Origin: an uncultured Faecalibacterium sp.
GTDB taxonomy: Bacteria; Bacillota; Clostridia; Oscillospirales; Ruminococcaceae
DNA: 64,000 nt
Assembly: GCA_937907025.1 (NCBI GenBank)
Contig: CALESJ010000046.1
Span: 1 to 64,000, forward strand
Direction: 5' to 3'
Both the position numbers and the translations under genes were made by a program. The notes beneath the pieces are model-generated. The model was not told the DNA's origin, ran no database searches, and worked only from the letters and a program-made list of their open reading frames with translations. Numbering within the stretch: position 1 is the first letter of the stretch; every line of letters begins with the position of its first letter. Below, piece by piece: positions 15,450 to 23,591 of this stretch.

Positions 15450-16685
15450 TTGGCAAACCTGAGAAGACAAAAAGAAGCTCTGGTCAGCTATTTTGAGGCA
15501 GGCTGCAAAGCGCCCGGAAAACTGACCGTTGGGCTGGAAGTAGAACATTTTATGACCGGGACCGACGGCAGTCCCGTGAGCTTTGCGCAGGCCCAGCAGG
15601 TTATGCAGGCCCTGCAGCAGACCGGAGATGTTCCGGTGGTGATGGACGGTGAATACGTCGGTTTTTACAATGATGCGTATGCCATCTCGCTGGAGCCTGC
15701 CTGCCAGCTGGAGATCAGTGTGCTGCCGCAGCCCAGCGTAAGTCGTCTGATGGCCGTGTATGATGGCTTTGCCGCGCGGATGCACCGCGCCTTGGAGCAA
15801 CAGGGGCTGCGCGGGTATAATTTGGGGTACCACCCCACCCGGCGGGCAGCGGCGCTGCCGTTGATTCCCAAAAAGCGGTATGAGGTCATGGACCGCTATT
15901 TTCAAAAGCGAGGGAACCACGGTACCCAGATGATGCGGGCCACGGCATCCACCCAGGTTTCCATCGACTATTTCAGCGAACAGGATTTTGTGCGCAAATA
16001 TCGGGTCGCCTGCCTGATCACGCCGCTGCTGGCACTGCTGACCGACAATGCGCCTGTGTATGAAGCACAGCCCAACCACGCATATAGTGTGCGCACCTCC
16101 ATCTGGAACGATGTGGACTCCGACCGCTGCGGCATTCCGCCCATTTTGATGGATGAGGATTTCGGCTTTGAAAAGTATGCCGATTATATCCTGCAAAAGC
16201 CGCTGGTGGTTTCCCGCCGTGGCCCCCGCACCGAAGGGGTGGGGCGCAAGTCGGCCTTTGAGGTCTATCCTTCTGCCATGAGCCGGGACGAAATCGAACA
16301 TGTGCTGTCCATGTTCTTCTTCGATGTGCGCCTGAAAAGCTATATCGAAATCCGGGCGGCGGACAGCATGCCGGCAGCTTATGTGGCCGGTTATGCGGAG
16401 ATGGTCAAAGCCGTCCTTTCCAGCCCGGCAGCACAGGAAGGCATCCTGCGGCACTATGCGGGCGCTACGGTGGAGGACATCGAAGCAGCCAAGGTCGGTA
16501 TCTGCTGCAACGGCTACAAAGCGCAGGTCTACGGCCGCCCGGTGGCAGACGAAGTGGCCTGGCTTATGGCGCAGGCAAAAAGCCGCGTGACCACCGCCGA
16601 CGCACGCCGCAATCTAGAGCCCCTGGCCGTGCTGGCAGCCCAAAAAAAGACTATCCGTGAAACGGTGAGTAGTAAGTATGAATAA
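15450..16685 (+). CDS. Glutamate-cysteine ligase (GshA, GCS2-type) family protein
   Basis: A 411-residue ATP-dependent carboxylate-amine ligase of the plant/alpha-proteobacterial GCS2 group. Recognisable motifs are LTVGLEVEHFM near residue 25, with the acidic metal ligands, MMRATASTQVSIDYFSEQDF in the centre, and YIEIRAADSMP near residue 310. Family members join glutamate to cysteine or another amine through the gamma-carboxyl. The start is taken as TTG 15450 (MANLRRQKEAL), four bases after GGGAGGG and downstream of the promoter. The next gene overlaps by eight bases and encodes a second amide-forming ligase, so the pair probably makes a small gamma-glutamyl product. Which amine is used cannot be read here. 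Confidence 0.85.
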   Translation: MANLRRQKEALVSYFEAGCKAPGKLTVGLEVEHFMTGTDGSPVSFAQAQQVMQALQQTGDVPVVMDGEYVGFYNDAYAISLEPACQLEISVLPQPSVSRLMAVYDGFAARMHRALEQQGLRGYNLGYHPTRRAAALPLIPKKRYEVMDRYFQKRGNHGTQMMRATASTQVSIDYFSEQDFVRKYRVACLITPLLALLTDNAPVYEAQPNHAYSVRTSIWNDVDSDRCGIPPILMDEDFGFEKYADYILQKPLVVSRRGPRTEGVGRKSAFEVYPSAMSRDEIEHVLSMFFFDVRLKSYIEIRAADSMPAAYVAGYAEMVKAVLSSPAAQEGILRHYAGATVEDIEAAKVGICCNGYKAQVYGRPVADEVAWLMAQAKSRVTTADARRNLEPLAVLAAQKKTIRETVSSKYE

Positions 16686-18009
16686 TTTTCAGAATGCACT
16701 GGCACTGGATGCCGAATATCTGGAGATGGCCCGGCAGGACCCGGACGCGCTGCGCCGTGACTTTGACGCTATCGTCGAATACATGAAGCATTCCACCGCT
16801 ATCCATCACGGGGAATATGTCCGCACCTGTTTCAAACCCAAGCTGCTGACCGAGTCGCAGTTTGCCTGCATCAAGGCGGATATGAAGATCCTGTATTCGA
16901 TTTTTGCCCGGGTGATGGATGAATATGAGCAGGACGCTTCCTATCGTGCCTTGTTCGGATTTGACCCGCGGATTGAAGAACTGATTCTTCGTGCCAACCG
17001 TGGGCCGTCGCTGCTGCCCATGGCCCGTATTGATTTCTTTTACAATGAGGAAACCGGGGCGTATACCTTCTGTGAATTCAACACCGACGGTGCCAGTGCG
17101 ATGAATGAGGACCGGGAACTGCACAATGCGCAGCAGCTCTCCGGGGTGTACCGGGCATTTACGGCGGCCCACAAGACCCGCCGCTGTGAACTGTTCGACA
17201 GCTGGGTCGAAACCATGCGCCGTATCTGGCAGCGTGCCGGTGGCCATGATGTGCCCCGGGTTGCCATTGTGGATTATATGGAATGCGGCACCGTCAATGA
17301 ATTTGAGATTTTCCGCCAGCATTTTGAGGCGGCAGGAATCCCGGCAGAAGTCTGTGATGTGCGGGAACTGCAGTATGACGGCCATTCCCTGACCGGCCCG
17401 GCGGGGGAAAAGATTGATATGATCTATCGCCGTGCCGTCACCAGCGATGTGCTGGCTCACTATGAGGAAAGTACGGCACTGCTGCAGGCCGCACGGGATA
17501 ATGCGGTGCTGCTGGTAGGGGATTTCCATACCCAGATCGTACACAATAAGGAGTTGTTCCGGGTGCTGCACCTGCCGCGGACCCTGCAGATGCTGGATGA
17601 GGAACAGCAGGCCTATGTGCAGGCACATGTGCCATACACTGCGGAATTCGGTGCCGAACATCTGCCCATGGTTCTGGAAGACAAGGACCGCTGGATTCTG
17701 AAACCAACCGATTCCTATGGTTCCCGCGGTGTATACGCCGGGGTGGAGTATGACGCCGACCGCTGGGCGGAAGTGGTGCGCAATGTGCCGCATACCGGAT
17801 ATCTGCTCCAGGCCTTCCACACACCCTATGTGACCGAAAATTATGGCCTGAACGGAGAAGAATTCGGCCTGAACCGCTATTATAACCTGACCGGTATTTA
17901 TACCTACGACGGCGAGGCACAGGGCGTGTACTCCCGGGTGTCGCTTACGCCGATCATCTCTTCCCAGTACAGTGAAAAGACGCTGCCCACATTGCTGGTG
18001 GCCGACTGA
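16678..18009 (+). CDS. Glutathionylspermidine synthase-like ATP-grasp ligase
   Basis: A 443-residue protein with ATP-grasp features of the glutathionylspermidine-synthase / circularly permuted group: YTFCEFNTDGASAMNED near residue 135, DMIYRRAVTSDVL near 245, and the nucleotide-binding segment WILKPTDSYGSRGVYAG near 340. Members form an amide between a peptide carboxylate and an amine. It overlaps the upstream GshA-like gene by eight bases (translational coupling). With that neighbour it could complete glutathione or a glutathione-like peptide in a non-canonical way. No amidase domain is present, unlike E. coli Gss. The substrate is inferred from context only. Confidence 0.75.
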   Translation: MNNFQNALALDAEYLEMARQDPDALRRDFDAIVEYMKHSTAIHHGEYVRTCFKPKLLTESQFACIKADMKILYSIFARVMDEYEQDASYRALFGFDPRIEELILRANRGPSLLPMARIDFFYNEETGAYTFCEFNTDGASAMNEDRELHNAQQLSGVYRAFTAAHKTRRCELFDSWVETMRRIWQRAGGHDVPRVAIVDYMECGTVNEFEIFRQHFEAAGIPAEVCDVRELQYDGHSLTGPAGEKIDMIYRRAVTSDVLAHYEESTALLQAARDNAVLLVGDFHTQIVHNKELFRVLHLPRTLQMLDEEQQAYVQAHVPYTAEFGAEHLPMVLEDKDRWILKPTDSYGSRGVYAGVEYDADRWAEVVRNVPHTGYLLQAFHTPYVTENYGLNGEEFGLNRYYNLTGIYTYDGEAQGVYSRVSLTPIISSQYSEKTLPTLLVAD

Positions 18010-18012
18010 TGA

Positions 18013-18600
18013 ATGACGGCCCCTGTTTCTGCGGATACTACCCAAAAGACCGGTTGTACCGGGGAAGGGGCGCAGTTCATGCGGGAATCATCCTATCATG
18101 CCATTCTGACCGAAATGACGGTGCGTGCTCTGTGGGAAACGCAGAACGTTATTGACTGTATTCCAGATGAACTGTGGGACAAGCCATACGGCGGGGCACC
18201 GCTGTGGCAGCATATTTATCACATGCTGCACGGATTGGACCAGTGGTTTATCAATCCGCGGGACCGGGATTTTGTGGAGCCGCCGATTCATACGCCGCTT
18301 TTGCAGGACCTGGCCATTTATCCGGCCACACGCCTGAGCCGTCGGCAGATCAACGATTATTTCCATACCATCAAGGCCAAGTTGTCGCTGTATCTTCCGG
18401 CCTTGCATGATGAGGATCTTCTCCAGCGGCCGGAAGGCTGCGAATGGACCCGTATGACCCTGATTCTGGCACAGTACCGGCATCTGCACCTGCATCTCGG
18501 GATGCTGATGGGGTTTGTACAGGCGGCCACGGGTCTTTGCCCCCGGGTACTGGATCTCGGCACGGAAATTCCGCTGGGACCCTATGACCCCTATGAATGA
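18013..18600 (+). CDS. DinB-fold protein
   Basis: A 195-residue protein of the DinB/YfiT-like four-helix bundle superfamily. The metal-ligand histidines are visible in LWQHIYHMLHGLDQWF and YRHLHLHLGMLMGF. Some DinB-like proteins are thiol-dependent S-transferases using bacillithiol or mycothiol, which fits a position directly behind two gamma-glutamyl/peptide ligases; others have no known activity. The ATG at 18013 lies three bases after the previous stop. An internal ATG at 18079, behind GGGGAAGGGG, gives a protein 22 residues shorter and may be the real start, since the extra N-terminus looks unconserved. Confidence 0.75.
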   Translation: MTAPVSADTTQKTGCTGEGAQFMRESSYHAILTEMTVRALWETQNVIDCIPDELWDKPYGGAPLWQHIYHMLHGLDQWFINPRDRDFVEPPIHTPLLQDLAIYPATRLSRRQINDYFHTIKAKLSLYLPALHDEDLLQRPEGCEWTRMTLILAQYRHLHLHLGMLMGFVQAATGLCPRVLDLGTEIPLGPYDPYE

Positions 18601-18614
18601 AAGGATGTTTGCCT

Positions 18615-19082
18615 ATGAAACGCCTGGTGTGCCTGGTGATGGCTGTGCTGCTGGTATCGGTTCTGCTGTGTGCCTGTACCAAAGAGGAAACAACACCGAC
18701 CTGGCAGACTACGCTTCCCAATACGGGCGTAGCGTTGACCATATCCGGCGGAGAAGTAACCGAATCCACAACGCGGCTGTTTCCGGATGACGGGACCCAA
18801 AATTATTGGGAGGAGCCGCTTCTGACGGTTCCGGCTGTGACAACGCTTACGCTGGAGGGCGTTCAGGAGGAAGACGTTCGGATTGCCTTTGTGTTTGCCT
18901 GGGATAACTGCTACCGCGTGTATGATACATCAGAACCCATCGTCAAGGTAGATTATACCCAATTGGATTCCCCGGAAGGAACCCTGCAATATCGGTTTGA
19001 TACATCGTATTGTTTCATTGTTACCGTGACCACGGAACAGGGCACGGATGAGTTCATTCTGGATTGCCGCCGTGATATCTGA
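18615..19082 (+). CDS. Small lipoprotein of unknown function
   Basis: A 155-residue exported protein. The N-terminus MKRLVCLVMAVLLVSVLLCAC is a lipoprotein signal: two basic residues, a hydrophobic core and the lipobox LCAC, so the mature protein would be tethered through Cys21. The rest is beta-rich and acidic, without a family I recognise. AAAGGAT precedes ATG 18615; an ATG at 18597 overlapping the previous stop is less likely. It is the last gene before a terminator, so probably part of the 15.4 kb operon, but a link to thiol chemistry is not shown. Confidence 0.7.
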   Translation: MKRLVCLVMAVLLVSVLLCACTKEETTPTWQTTLPNTGVALTISGGEVTESTTRLFPDDGTQNYWEEPLLTVPAVTTLTLEGVQEEDVRIAFVFAWDNCYRVYDTSEPIVKVDYTQLDSPEGTLQYRFDTSYCFIVTVTTEQGTDEFILDCRRDI

Positions 19083-19097
19083 CCTTCATTATATGTT

Positions 19098-19125
19098 AAA
19101 AGCCCGGCCATATGGCCGGGCTTTT
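19098..19125. terminator. Bidirectional terminator
   Basis: AAAAGCCCGGCCA and TGGCCGGGCTTTT form a near-perfect palindrome between the lipoprotein gene and the convergent mscS-type gene. Confidence 0.9.
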
Positions 19126-19132
19126 GGTATAC

Positions 19133-20227
19133 TTATTTTTCGGGGACACTTTCCAGATACACGCTGGTGGAGGGGAAGGCGAAGGAGCAGCCTTCTTTTT
19201 CCATCAGATCCATGATCTGCAAGTTCAGCCGGTTTTTCATGGCGCGGAAATCCGCCAGACCCAGTGCCGTAACATACATGCGCACATCAATGTCAATGCT
19301 GGAAGCACTGAAGCTGATCAGGCAGACCTGCACCGTTTCCGGTTGTGCGGCAGGGTCTGCCTTGCAAAGGTCTGTGAGAGCGGCACACAATTCTTCAATT
19401 TTCTGCCGCGGTGTGTCGTATGTTACGCCAATGACAAAGTTCCACAGTCGGCTGTTTCGGTCGGTCACATTCTGGATGTACTCTGCGCTGACCTTGGAGT
19501 TCTCCACGGTGATCTGACAATTGTCCGGCGTGCGCAGCTTGGTGGAACGGAAGGAAATTTCTTCCACAGTGCCCTCAAAGCTGCCCAGTACGATATAATC
19601 ACCGATGCCGAACGGCCGTTCCATCACCAATGTGATGCCCGCAATCAGGTTGGATAAGGTGGACTGGGCGGCCAGGGAAACGGCAAGGCCTGCCACACCG
19701 GCACCAGCCATCAGGCCGGCTACCGGAATGCCGAACAGCTCCAGTGTGGCCAGTACGGTGATCAAGATGACCAGTGCCCGGTAGATCTTTTCAAAAAAGC
19801 GGGTCATGGTCTTATTGCTTTCCAGGTCCAGGCGGTTCTGAGCGCTGCGCAGCAGCAGGCCGCAAAGGTCTTCACTGCGCCAGAAGCCCAGCCCCAGCAA
19901 TGCGATAGAAATAGCCTGGAAAACGGGTCCGGCCAGCAGAGCGGTCTGCTGCGGGGTCAACGGCAGGGGAAAGGCCAGCACGGCCAGATAGATCAGGAAG
20001 GTGCGCAGCAGCAAAACCAGTGAACCGGAAAAGCCGTCGTACAGAATGCGCAGCCATTCCGGCATAAAGCGCAGCAGCTTGGCCCGCAGTGTGCGGATGA
20101 GCGCGCGGTAAAGCCGGGTCCCGAATACGGCGGCCAAAGCCAAAAATAGGGTCAGGATCACCCGCAGAATAACGTTGTGTGTATTGATAAACCCCATGAA
20201 AAGGGTCCAGAATTCCCGAATTGCCAT
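19133..20227 (-). CDS. MscS-family small-conductance mechanosensitive channel
   Basis: A 364-residue membrane protein. About four to five N-terminal helices precede the pore-lining helix, with the glycine/alanine-rich GIPVAGLMAGAGVAGLAVSL stretch near residue 160, then SLAAQSTLSNLIAGITLVME and the beta domain beginning PFGIGDYIVLGSFEGTVEEI, all typical of MscS. The C-terminal alpha/beta domain contains IGVTYDTPRQKIEEL. The channel would release solutes on hypo-osmotic shock. ATG 20227 is chosen because AGGAG lies ten bases upstream; an in-frame ATG at 20263 has none. It has its own promoter at 20303-20331. Confidence 0.93.
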   Translation of the reverse strand: MAIREFWTLFMGFINTHNVILRVILTLFLALAAVFGTRLYRALIRTLRAKLLRFMPEWLRILYDGFSGSLVLLLRTFLIYLAVLAFPLPLTPQQTALLAGPVFQAISIALLGLGFWRSEDLCGLLLRSAQNRLDLESNKTMTRFFEKIYRALVILITVLATLELFGIPVAGLMAGAGVAGLAVSLAAQSTLSNLIAGITLVMERPFGIGDYIVLGSFEGTVEEISFRSTKLRTPDNCQITVENSKVSAEYIQNVTDRNSRLWNFVIGVTYDTPRQKIEELCAALTDLCKADPAAQPETVQVCLISFSASSIDIDVRMYVTALGLADFRAMKNRLNLQIMDLMEKEGCSFAFPSTSVYLESVPEK

Positions 20228-20302
20228 TGCTATTTTACTCCTGTACATCATGTCCGAAACCAAAAGATTTGGTCTTGGGTACGATCAATTGTGTATGAGG
20301 TA

Positions 20303-20331
20303 AGAATACCGTGAAACGTCCCTGGTGTCAA
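20303..20331 (-). promoter_or_regulatory. Promoter of the mscS-type gene
   Basis: On the minus strand TTGACA (20326-20331), 17 bases, TATTCT (20303-20308), about 75 bases before the start. Confidence 0.7.
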
Positions 20332-20359
20332 GAAGGGGACAGGATGCACAAAAAATATC

Positions 20360-20387
20360 TTGCATTCCCTGTAAATTGTGCTATACT
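20360..20387 (+). promoter_or_regulatory. Promoter of the FMN-riboswitch/ribU transcript
   Basis: TTGCAT (20360-20365), 16 bases, TATACT (20382-20387). Transcription would begin a few bases before P1 of the riboswitch. Confidence 0.65.
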
Positions 20388-20400
20388 TGTGACTAGAAAG

Positions 20401-20520
20401 TCTGTTTCAGGGCGGGGTGAAACTCCCCACCGGCGGTAAAGCCCGCGACCGGCTGCTTCGGCAGCTGCTGATTCGGTGAAATTCCGAAGCCGACGGTATA
20501 GTCCGGATGGAAGAAACGGA
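20401..20520 (+). promoter_or_regulatory. FMN riboswitch (RFN element)
   Basis: Conserved blocks are in order: AGGGCGGGGTGAAACTCCCC, ACCGGCGGTAAAGCCCGCGA, GGTGAAATTCCGAAGCC, GACGGTATAGTCCGGATGG and AAGAAAC. P1 pairs TCTGTTTC (20401-20408) with GAAACGGA (20513-20520). It senses FMN and controls the riboflavin transporter downstream. Confidence 0.97.
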
Positions 20521-20548
20521 AGCTCGCTTTATTTGCTTTGCTTTCCTG

Positions 20549-20584
20549 CGCCCTGCTGCATCTTTTTTGCGGCAGGGCGCTTTT
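20549..20584 (+). terminator. Regulatory terminator of the FMN riboswitch
   Basis: GCGCCCTGC (20549-20557) pairs with GCAGGGCGC (20572-20580), followed by TTTT. It lies between the aptamer and ribU, the expected expression platform: FMN binding should favour this stem. Confidence 0.85.
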
Positions 20585-20669
20585 GCGTGGCAACAAAACA
20601 AGCCTCCCGACAGCTGTGGCAACCGGCTTTCCTATTTTGACGGGCCGCAACGGCCGGGAGGTATTTTTT

Positions 20670-21266
20670 ATGCAAACCAAGAACCATATCCGTGAACTTA
20701 CTGTGACCGCCATGCTTTCGGCGGTTGGCTTTGTGCTGATGATGGTGGATTTCAGCCTGCCCATGTTCATCCCGTTCTTTGTCAAGATGGACATCTCCGA
20801 ACTGCCGGCTCTGCTGGCTTCCTTCAGCCTGGGCCCTGTGTACGGTGTGGCTGTGTGCCTGGTCAAGAACATTCTGGCAGCCATTTTCCATGGCTCCACC
20901 GGCGGTATCGGGGAAGTGTGTAACTTTTTGCTGGGGGCATTCTTCACTGCCATTGCGGGCCTGATCTATAAGCATCACAAGAGCCGCAAAATGGCGGCCA
21001 TCGGCGCACTGGTCGGTGCGGTCGTCATGGCACTGGTCAGCGTGCCGGTCAACTACTACATCACCTACCCGGTATATGCCCAGATGTTCGGCGGCATGGA
21101 TCTGATCCTGGGCGCTTACCAGGAACTGAACCCGAAGGCCGACAACCTGATGTTCTGCCTGGTCATGTTCAACATGCCCTTTACGTTTGTGAAAGGCCTG
21201 CTGGATTCCGTTCTCTGCTTCCTGATTTACAAGCCCCTGTCGCCGATTCTTCATGGCCGCCGCTGA
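20670..21266 (+). CDS. ribU: Riboflavin ECF transporter S component
   Basis: A 198-residue membrane protein with about six helices. It begins MQTKNHIRELTVTAMLSAVG, then has FVKMDISELPALLASFSLGP, the substrate-side motif of RibU-type ECF S components, and KNILAAIFHGSTGGIGE. It would bind riboflavin and use the shared EcfAA'T energising module, which is encoded elsewhere. The identity is reinforced by the FMN riboswitch directly upstream. GGGAGG lies before ATG 20670; the longer frame overlaps the riboswitch terminator and is rejected. Confidence 0.95.
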   Translation: MQTKNHIRELTVTAMLSAVGFVLMMVDFSLPMFIPFFVKMDISELPALLASFSLGPVYGVAVCLVKNILAAIFHGSTGGIGEVCNFLLGAFFTAIAGLIYKHHKSRKMAAIGALVGAVVMALVSVPVNYYITYPVYAQMFGGMDLILGAYQELNPKADNLMFCLVMFNMPFTFVKGLLDSVLCFLIYKPLSPILHGRR

Positions 21267-21323
21267 TTTTTGTACAGTATCCGCTTTTTGTACAGGCAGA
21301 CCAAAAAAGCTGTCGAAAAATCG

Positions 21324-21352
21324 TTGACAAGGCAAGAAGGGTATGCTATCAT
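21324..21352 (+). promoter_or_regulatory. Promoter of metK
   Basis: TTGACA (21324-21329), 17 bases, TATCAT (21347-21352), about 25 bases before the SAM riboswitch. Confidence 0.75.
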
Positions 21353-21377
21353 ACTCGATGACATCAGAATAAGGTGA

Positions 21378-21471
21378 CTTATCAAGAGTGGCTGAGGGAA
21401 CAGGCCCTGTGAAGCCCGGCAACCTGCGCAGTGCGTAAGGTGCCAATTCCTGCGGGAAACCGGAAGATAAG
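21378..21471 (+). promoter_or_regulatory. SAM-I riboswitch (S box)
   Basis: P1 pairs CTTATC (21378-21383) with GATAAG (21466-21471). Inside are the S-box blocks AGAGTGGCTGAGGGA, CTGTGAAGCCCGGCAACC and AAGGTGCCAATTCCTGC. It senses S-adenosylmethionine, the product of metK downstream: direct feedback. Confidence 0.97.
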
Positions 21472-21478
21472 CGTTTGC

Positions 21479-21513
21479 GCGCGTTTCCCGCCATGATGGG
21501 AAACGCGCTTTTT
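21479..21513 (+). terminator. Regulatory terminator of the SAM riboswitch
   Basis: GCGCGTTTCCC (21479-21489) pairs with GGGAAACGCGC (21498-21508), followed by five T. The aptamer's 3' part GCGGGAAAC (21452-21460) could pair with GTTTCCCG to form the antiterminator. Confidence 0.9.
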
Positions 21514-21603
21514 ACTGCGTTGCCTATCATAGCGGAACGCAGCATGGTTTTCGTCAAGTTGCCTTTCTGAACCATATTTTTCATTCAAGGAGGCAGCTTT
21601 TTC

Positions 21604-22755
21604 ATGTCTAAGACTCTGTTTACGTCCGAATCCGTTACCGAAGGGCATCCCGACAAAATCTGCGACCAGATTTCCGACGCCATCCTCGACGCCATCCTGG
21701 CCCAGGACCCGGGCGCCCGCGTCGCCTGCGAAACCACCTGTACCACCGGTCTGGTCCACATCATGGGCGAAATTACCACCAAGTGCTATGTGGATATCCC
21801 CGGCATCGCCCGCAGCGTTATCAAGGATATTGGTTATGATCGCGCCAAGTATGGCTTTGACTGCGACACCTGCGGTGTCATGACCAGCATTGATGGCCAG
21901 AGCCCCGATATCGCGCTGGGCACCAACGATGAGGTGGCCGGCGCCGGCGACCAGGGTATGATGTTCGGCTATGCCTGCAACGAAACGCCGGAACTGATGC
22001 CCCTGCCCATTTCTCTGGCTCATAAGCTGGCCAAGCGCCTGACCGAAGTGCGCAAGAACGGCACCATGTCTTACCTGCGTCCGGACGGCAAGAGCCAGGT
22101 CACCATTGAGTATGTGGACGGCAAGCCCGCCCGTGTGGATACCGTGGTCATCTCCAGCCAGCACAGCCCGGAAGTTAGCCAGGACCAGCTGCATGCCGAT
22201 GTGATGGAAAAGGTCATCAAGGCCACCATTCCGGCGGAGCTGCTGGATGAGAACACCAAGTATTTCATCAACCCCACCGGTCGTTTTGTCGTGGGCGGTC
22301 CTCAGGGTGACAGCGGCCTGACCGGCCGTAAGATCATTGTGGATACCTACGGCGGTTATGCCCGCCATGGCGGCGGCGCTTTCAGCGGCAAGGACCCCTC
22401 CAAGGTGGACCGTTCCGCCGCTTATGCTGCCCGCTGGGTTGCCAAGAACCTGGTGGCCGCCGGTCTGGCCGACAAGTGCGAAGTGCAGCTGGCCTATGCC
22501 ATCGGCGTGGCCAAGCCGGTTTCCATCATGGTGGACACTTTCGGCACCGGCAAGGTGGCGGACGACAAGCTGGAAGCTGCCGTTGAGAAAGTCTTCGATC
22601 TGCGCCCCGCTGCCATCATCCGTGACCTGGATCTGCGCAAGCCCATCTATCGCAAACTGGCTGCCTACGGTCACATGGGCCGTGAGGACCTGGGCGTCAA
22701 GTGGGAAAAGACCAACCGCGTGGATGAGCTGAAAGCTGCAGTGGCTTCTCTGTAA
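21604..22755 (+). CDS. metK: S-adenosylmethionine synthetase
   Basis: Makes SAM from methionine and ATP. The 383 residues match the three-domain MetK. Seen in order: TSESVTEGHPDKICDQISD at the N-terminus, GAGDQGMMFGYACNETPE (ATP/methionine signature), GGPQGDSGLTGRKIIVDTYG, and GGGAFSGKDPSKVDRSAAY (signature 2). A strong AAGGAGGCAG site precedes the ATG. It is a single-gene transcript under the SAM-I riboswitch, with a long-loop terminator behind it. Confidence 0.98.
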   Translation: MSKTLFTSESVTEGHPDKICDQISDAILDAILAQDPGARVACETTCTTGLVHIMGEITTKCYVDIPGIARSVIKDIGYDRAKYGFDCDTCGVMTSIDGQSPDIALGTNDEVAGAGDQGMMFGYACNETPELMPLPISLAHKLAKRLTEVRKNGTMSYLRPDGKSQVTIEYVDGKPARVDTVVISSQHSPEVSQDQLHADVMEKVIKATIPAELLDENTKYFINPTGRFVVGGPQGDSGLTGRKIIVDTYGGYARHGGGAFSGKDPSKVDRSAAYAARWVAKNLVAAGLADKCEVQLAYAIGVAKPVSIMVDTFGTGKVADDKLEAAVEKVFDLRPAAIIRDLDLRKPIYRKLAAYGHMGREDLGVKWEKTNRVDELKAAVASL

Positions 22756-22778
22756 GGTTCAGAATCAACATCATTCCG

Positions 22779-22841
22779 GCAGGCTCTGCCGTTCTGCTTT
22801 GCTCTCACAGGGGCACGGCAGGGCGCAGAGCCTGCTTTTTT
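22779..22841 (+). terminator. Terminator of metK
   Basis: GCAGGCTCTGC (22779-22789) pairs exactly with GCAGAGCCTGC (22825-22835), with a long partly paired loop and six T. Confidence 0.85.
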
Positions 22842-22856
22842 GTGCGAAATCCTGCC

Positions 22857-22884
22857 TTGCAAAATGCGAATTCGGCTGTATAAT
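22857..22884 (+). promoter_or_regulatory. Promoter of the GNAT gene
   Basis: TTGCAA (22857-22862), 16 bases, TATAAT (22879-22884). Confidence 0.6.
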
Positions 22885-22935
22885 TATACATGTATACATA
22901 AAATGTAAAAAAACAAGAAGGGAAGCGCATGGATC

Positions 22936-23406
22936 ATGAAAATCCGCAGAGCCGAAACCGGAGATATGCCCCGCATCAATGATTTGCTGATGCAGGTGGA
23001 GCTGGTACATCATAAGATTCGCCCGGACCTGTTCAAGAACGGCGGGCGCAAGTATACCGATGAAGAGCTGGCCGCCATTATCGCGGACGATGAGCGGCCC
23101 ATCCTGGTGGCGGCAGATGATAACAACCGCCTGCTGGGGTATGCGTTCTGCATCTTCAAACAGTATCTGCATGATAACATCATGACCGACATCAAGACGC
23201 TGTACATTGATGACCTGTGCGTGGATGAAACCTGCCGTGGCCAGCATATCGGGCGTTCGCTTTACGAAGCGGTCCTGGCCTATGCCAAGGAGCACGGCTG
23301 CTACAACGTGACCCTCAATGTCTGGGCCGGCAATGACAACGCCCAGCGCTTTTATGAATCCTGCGGCCTCAAACCGCAGAAGACCGGCATGGAAATTATT
23401 TTGTAA
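22936..23406 (+). CDS. GNAT-family N-acetyltransferase
   Basis: A 156-residue acetyl-CoA-dependent acyltransferase. Visible features are the start MKIRRAETGDMPRINDLL, the beta4 strand LYIDDLCVDETCRGQHIGRS containing the CoA-binding R-G-x-x-I-G loop, and the C-terminal NVWAGNDNAQRFYESCGL, shared with many RimI-like and small-molecule GNATs. The substrate is unknown. ATG 22936 is favoured by the family start; an out-of-frame ATG at 22929 is discounted. It forms its own transcription unit. Confidence 0.9.
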   Translation: MKIRRAETGDMPRINDLLMQVELVHHKIRPDLFKNGGRKYTDEELAAIIADDERPILVAADDNNRLLGYAFCIFKQYLHDNIMTDIKTLYIDDLCVDETCRGQHIGRSLYEAVLAYAKEHGCYNVTLNVWAGNDNAQRFYESCGLKPQKTGMEIIL

Positions 23407-23421
23407 AGCTCTTAAAATCAG

Positions 23422-23472
23422 AAAAAAGCGGTTCCCGTTGCCCATGTTTTGGGTGGCAGGGACCGCTTTTTC
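23422..23472 (+). terminator. Terminator of the GNAT gene
   Basis: AAAAAGCGGTTCCC (23422-23435) and GGGACCGCTTTTT (23459-23471), with an inner GTTGCC/GGCAG arm. Confidence 0.85.
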
Positions 23473-23503
23473 CATATCTTCTATAATAAGGAAAGCCGGC
23501 ACG

Positions 23504-23537
23504 CGCCATTGCCAAACAATGGCGGAATGGCTATAAT
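23504..23537 (+). promoter_or_regulatory. recD2 promoter with inverted repeat over the -35 box
   Basis: TTGCCA (23509-23514), 17 bases, TATAAT (23532-23537). CGCCATTG (23504-23511) and CAATGGCG (23517-23524) form an 8-base inverted repeat across the -35 box, a possible operator. It is not a Firmicutes LexA box (GAAC-N4-GTTC). Confidence 0.65.
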
Positions 23538-23591
23538 ATATAAAGTATATTGGGTGCTTGTACCCAAAACAAAGGAAAGGGGGAAACGGCC

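Noticed and set aside
18079..18600. Shorter start for the DinB-fold gene
   Set aside because: It has a reasonable ribosome binding site and may be correct, but the earlier ATG directly after the preceding stop was kept; the choice is unsettled.
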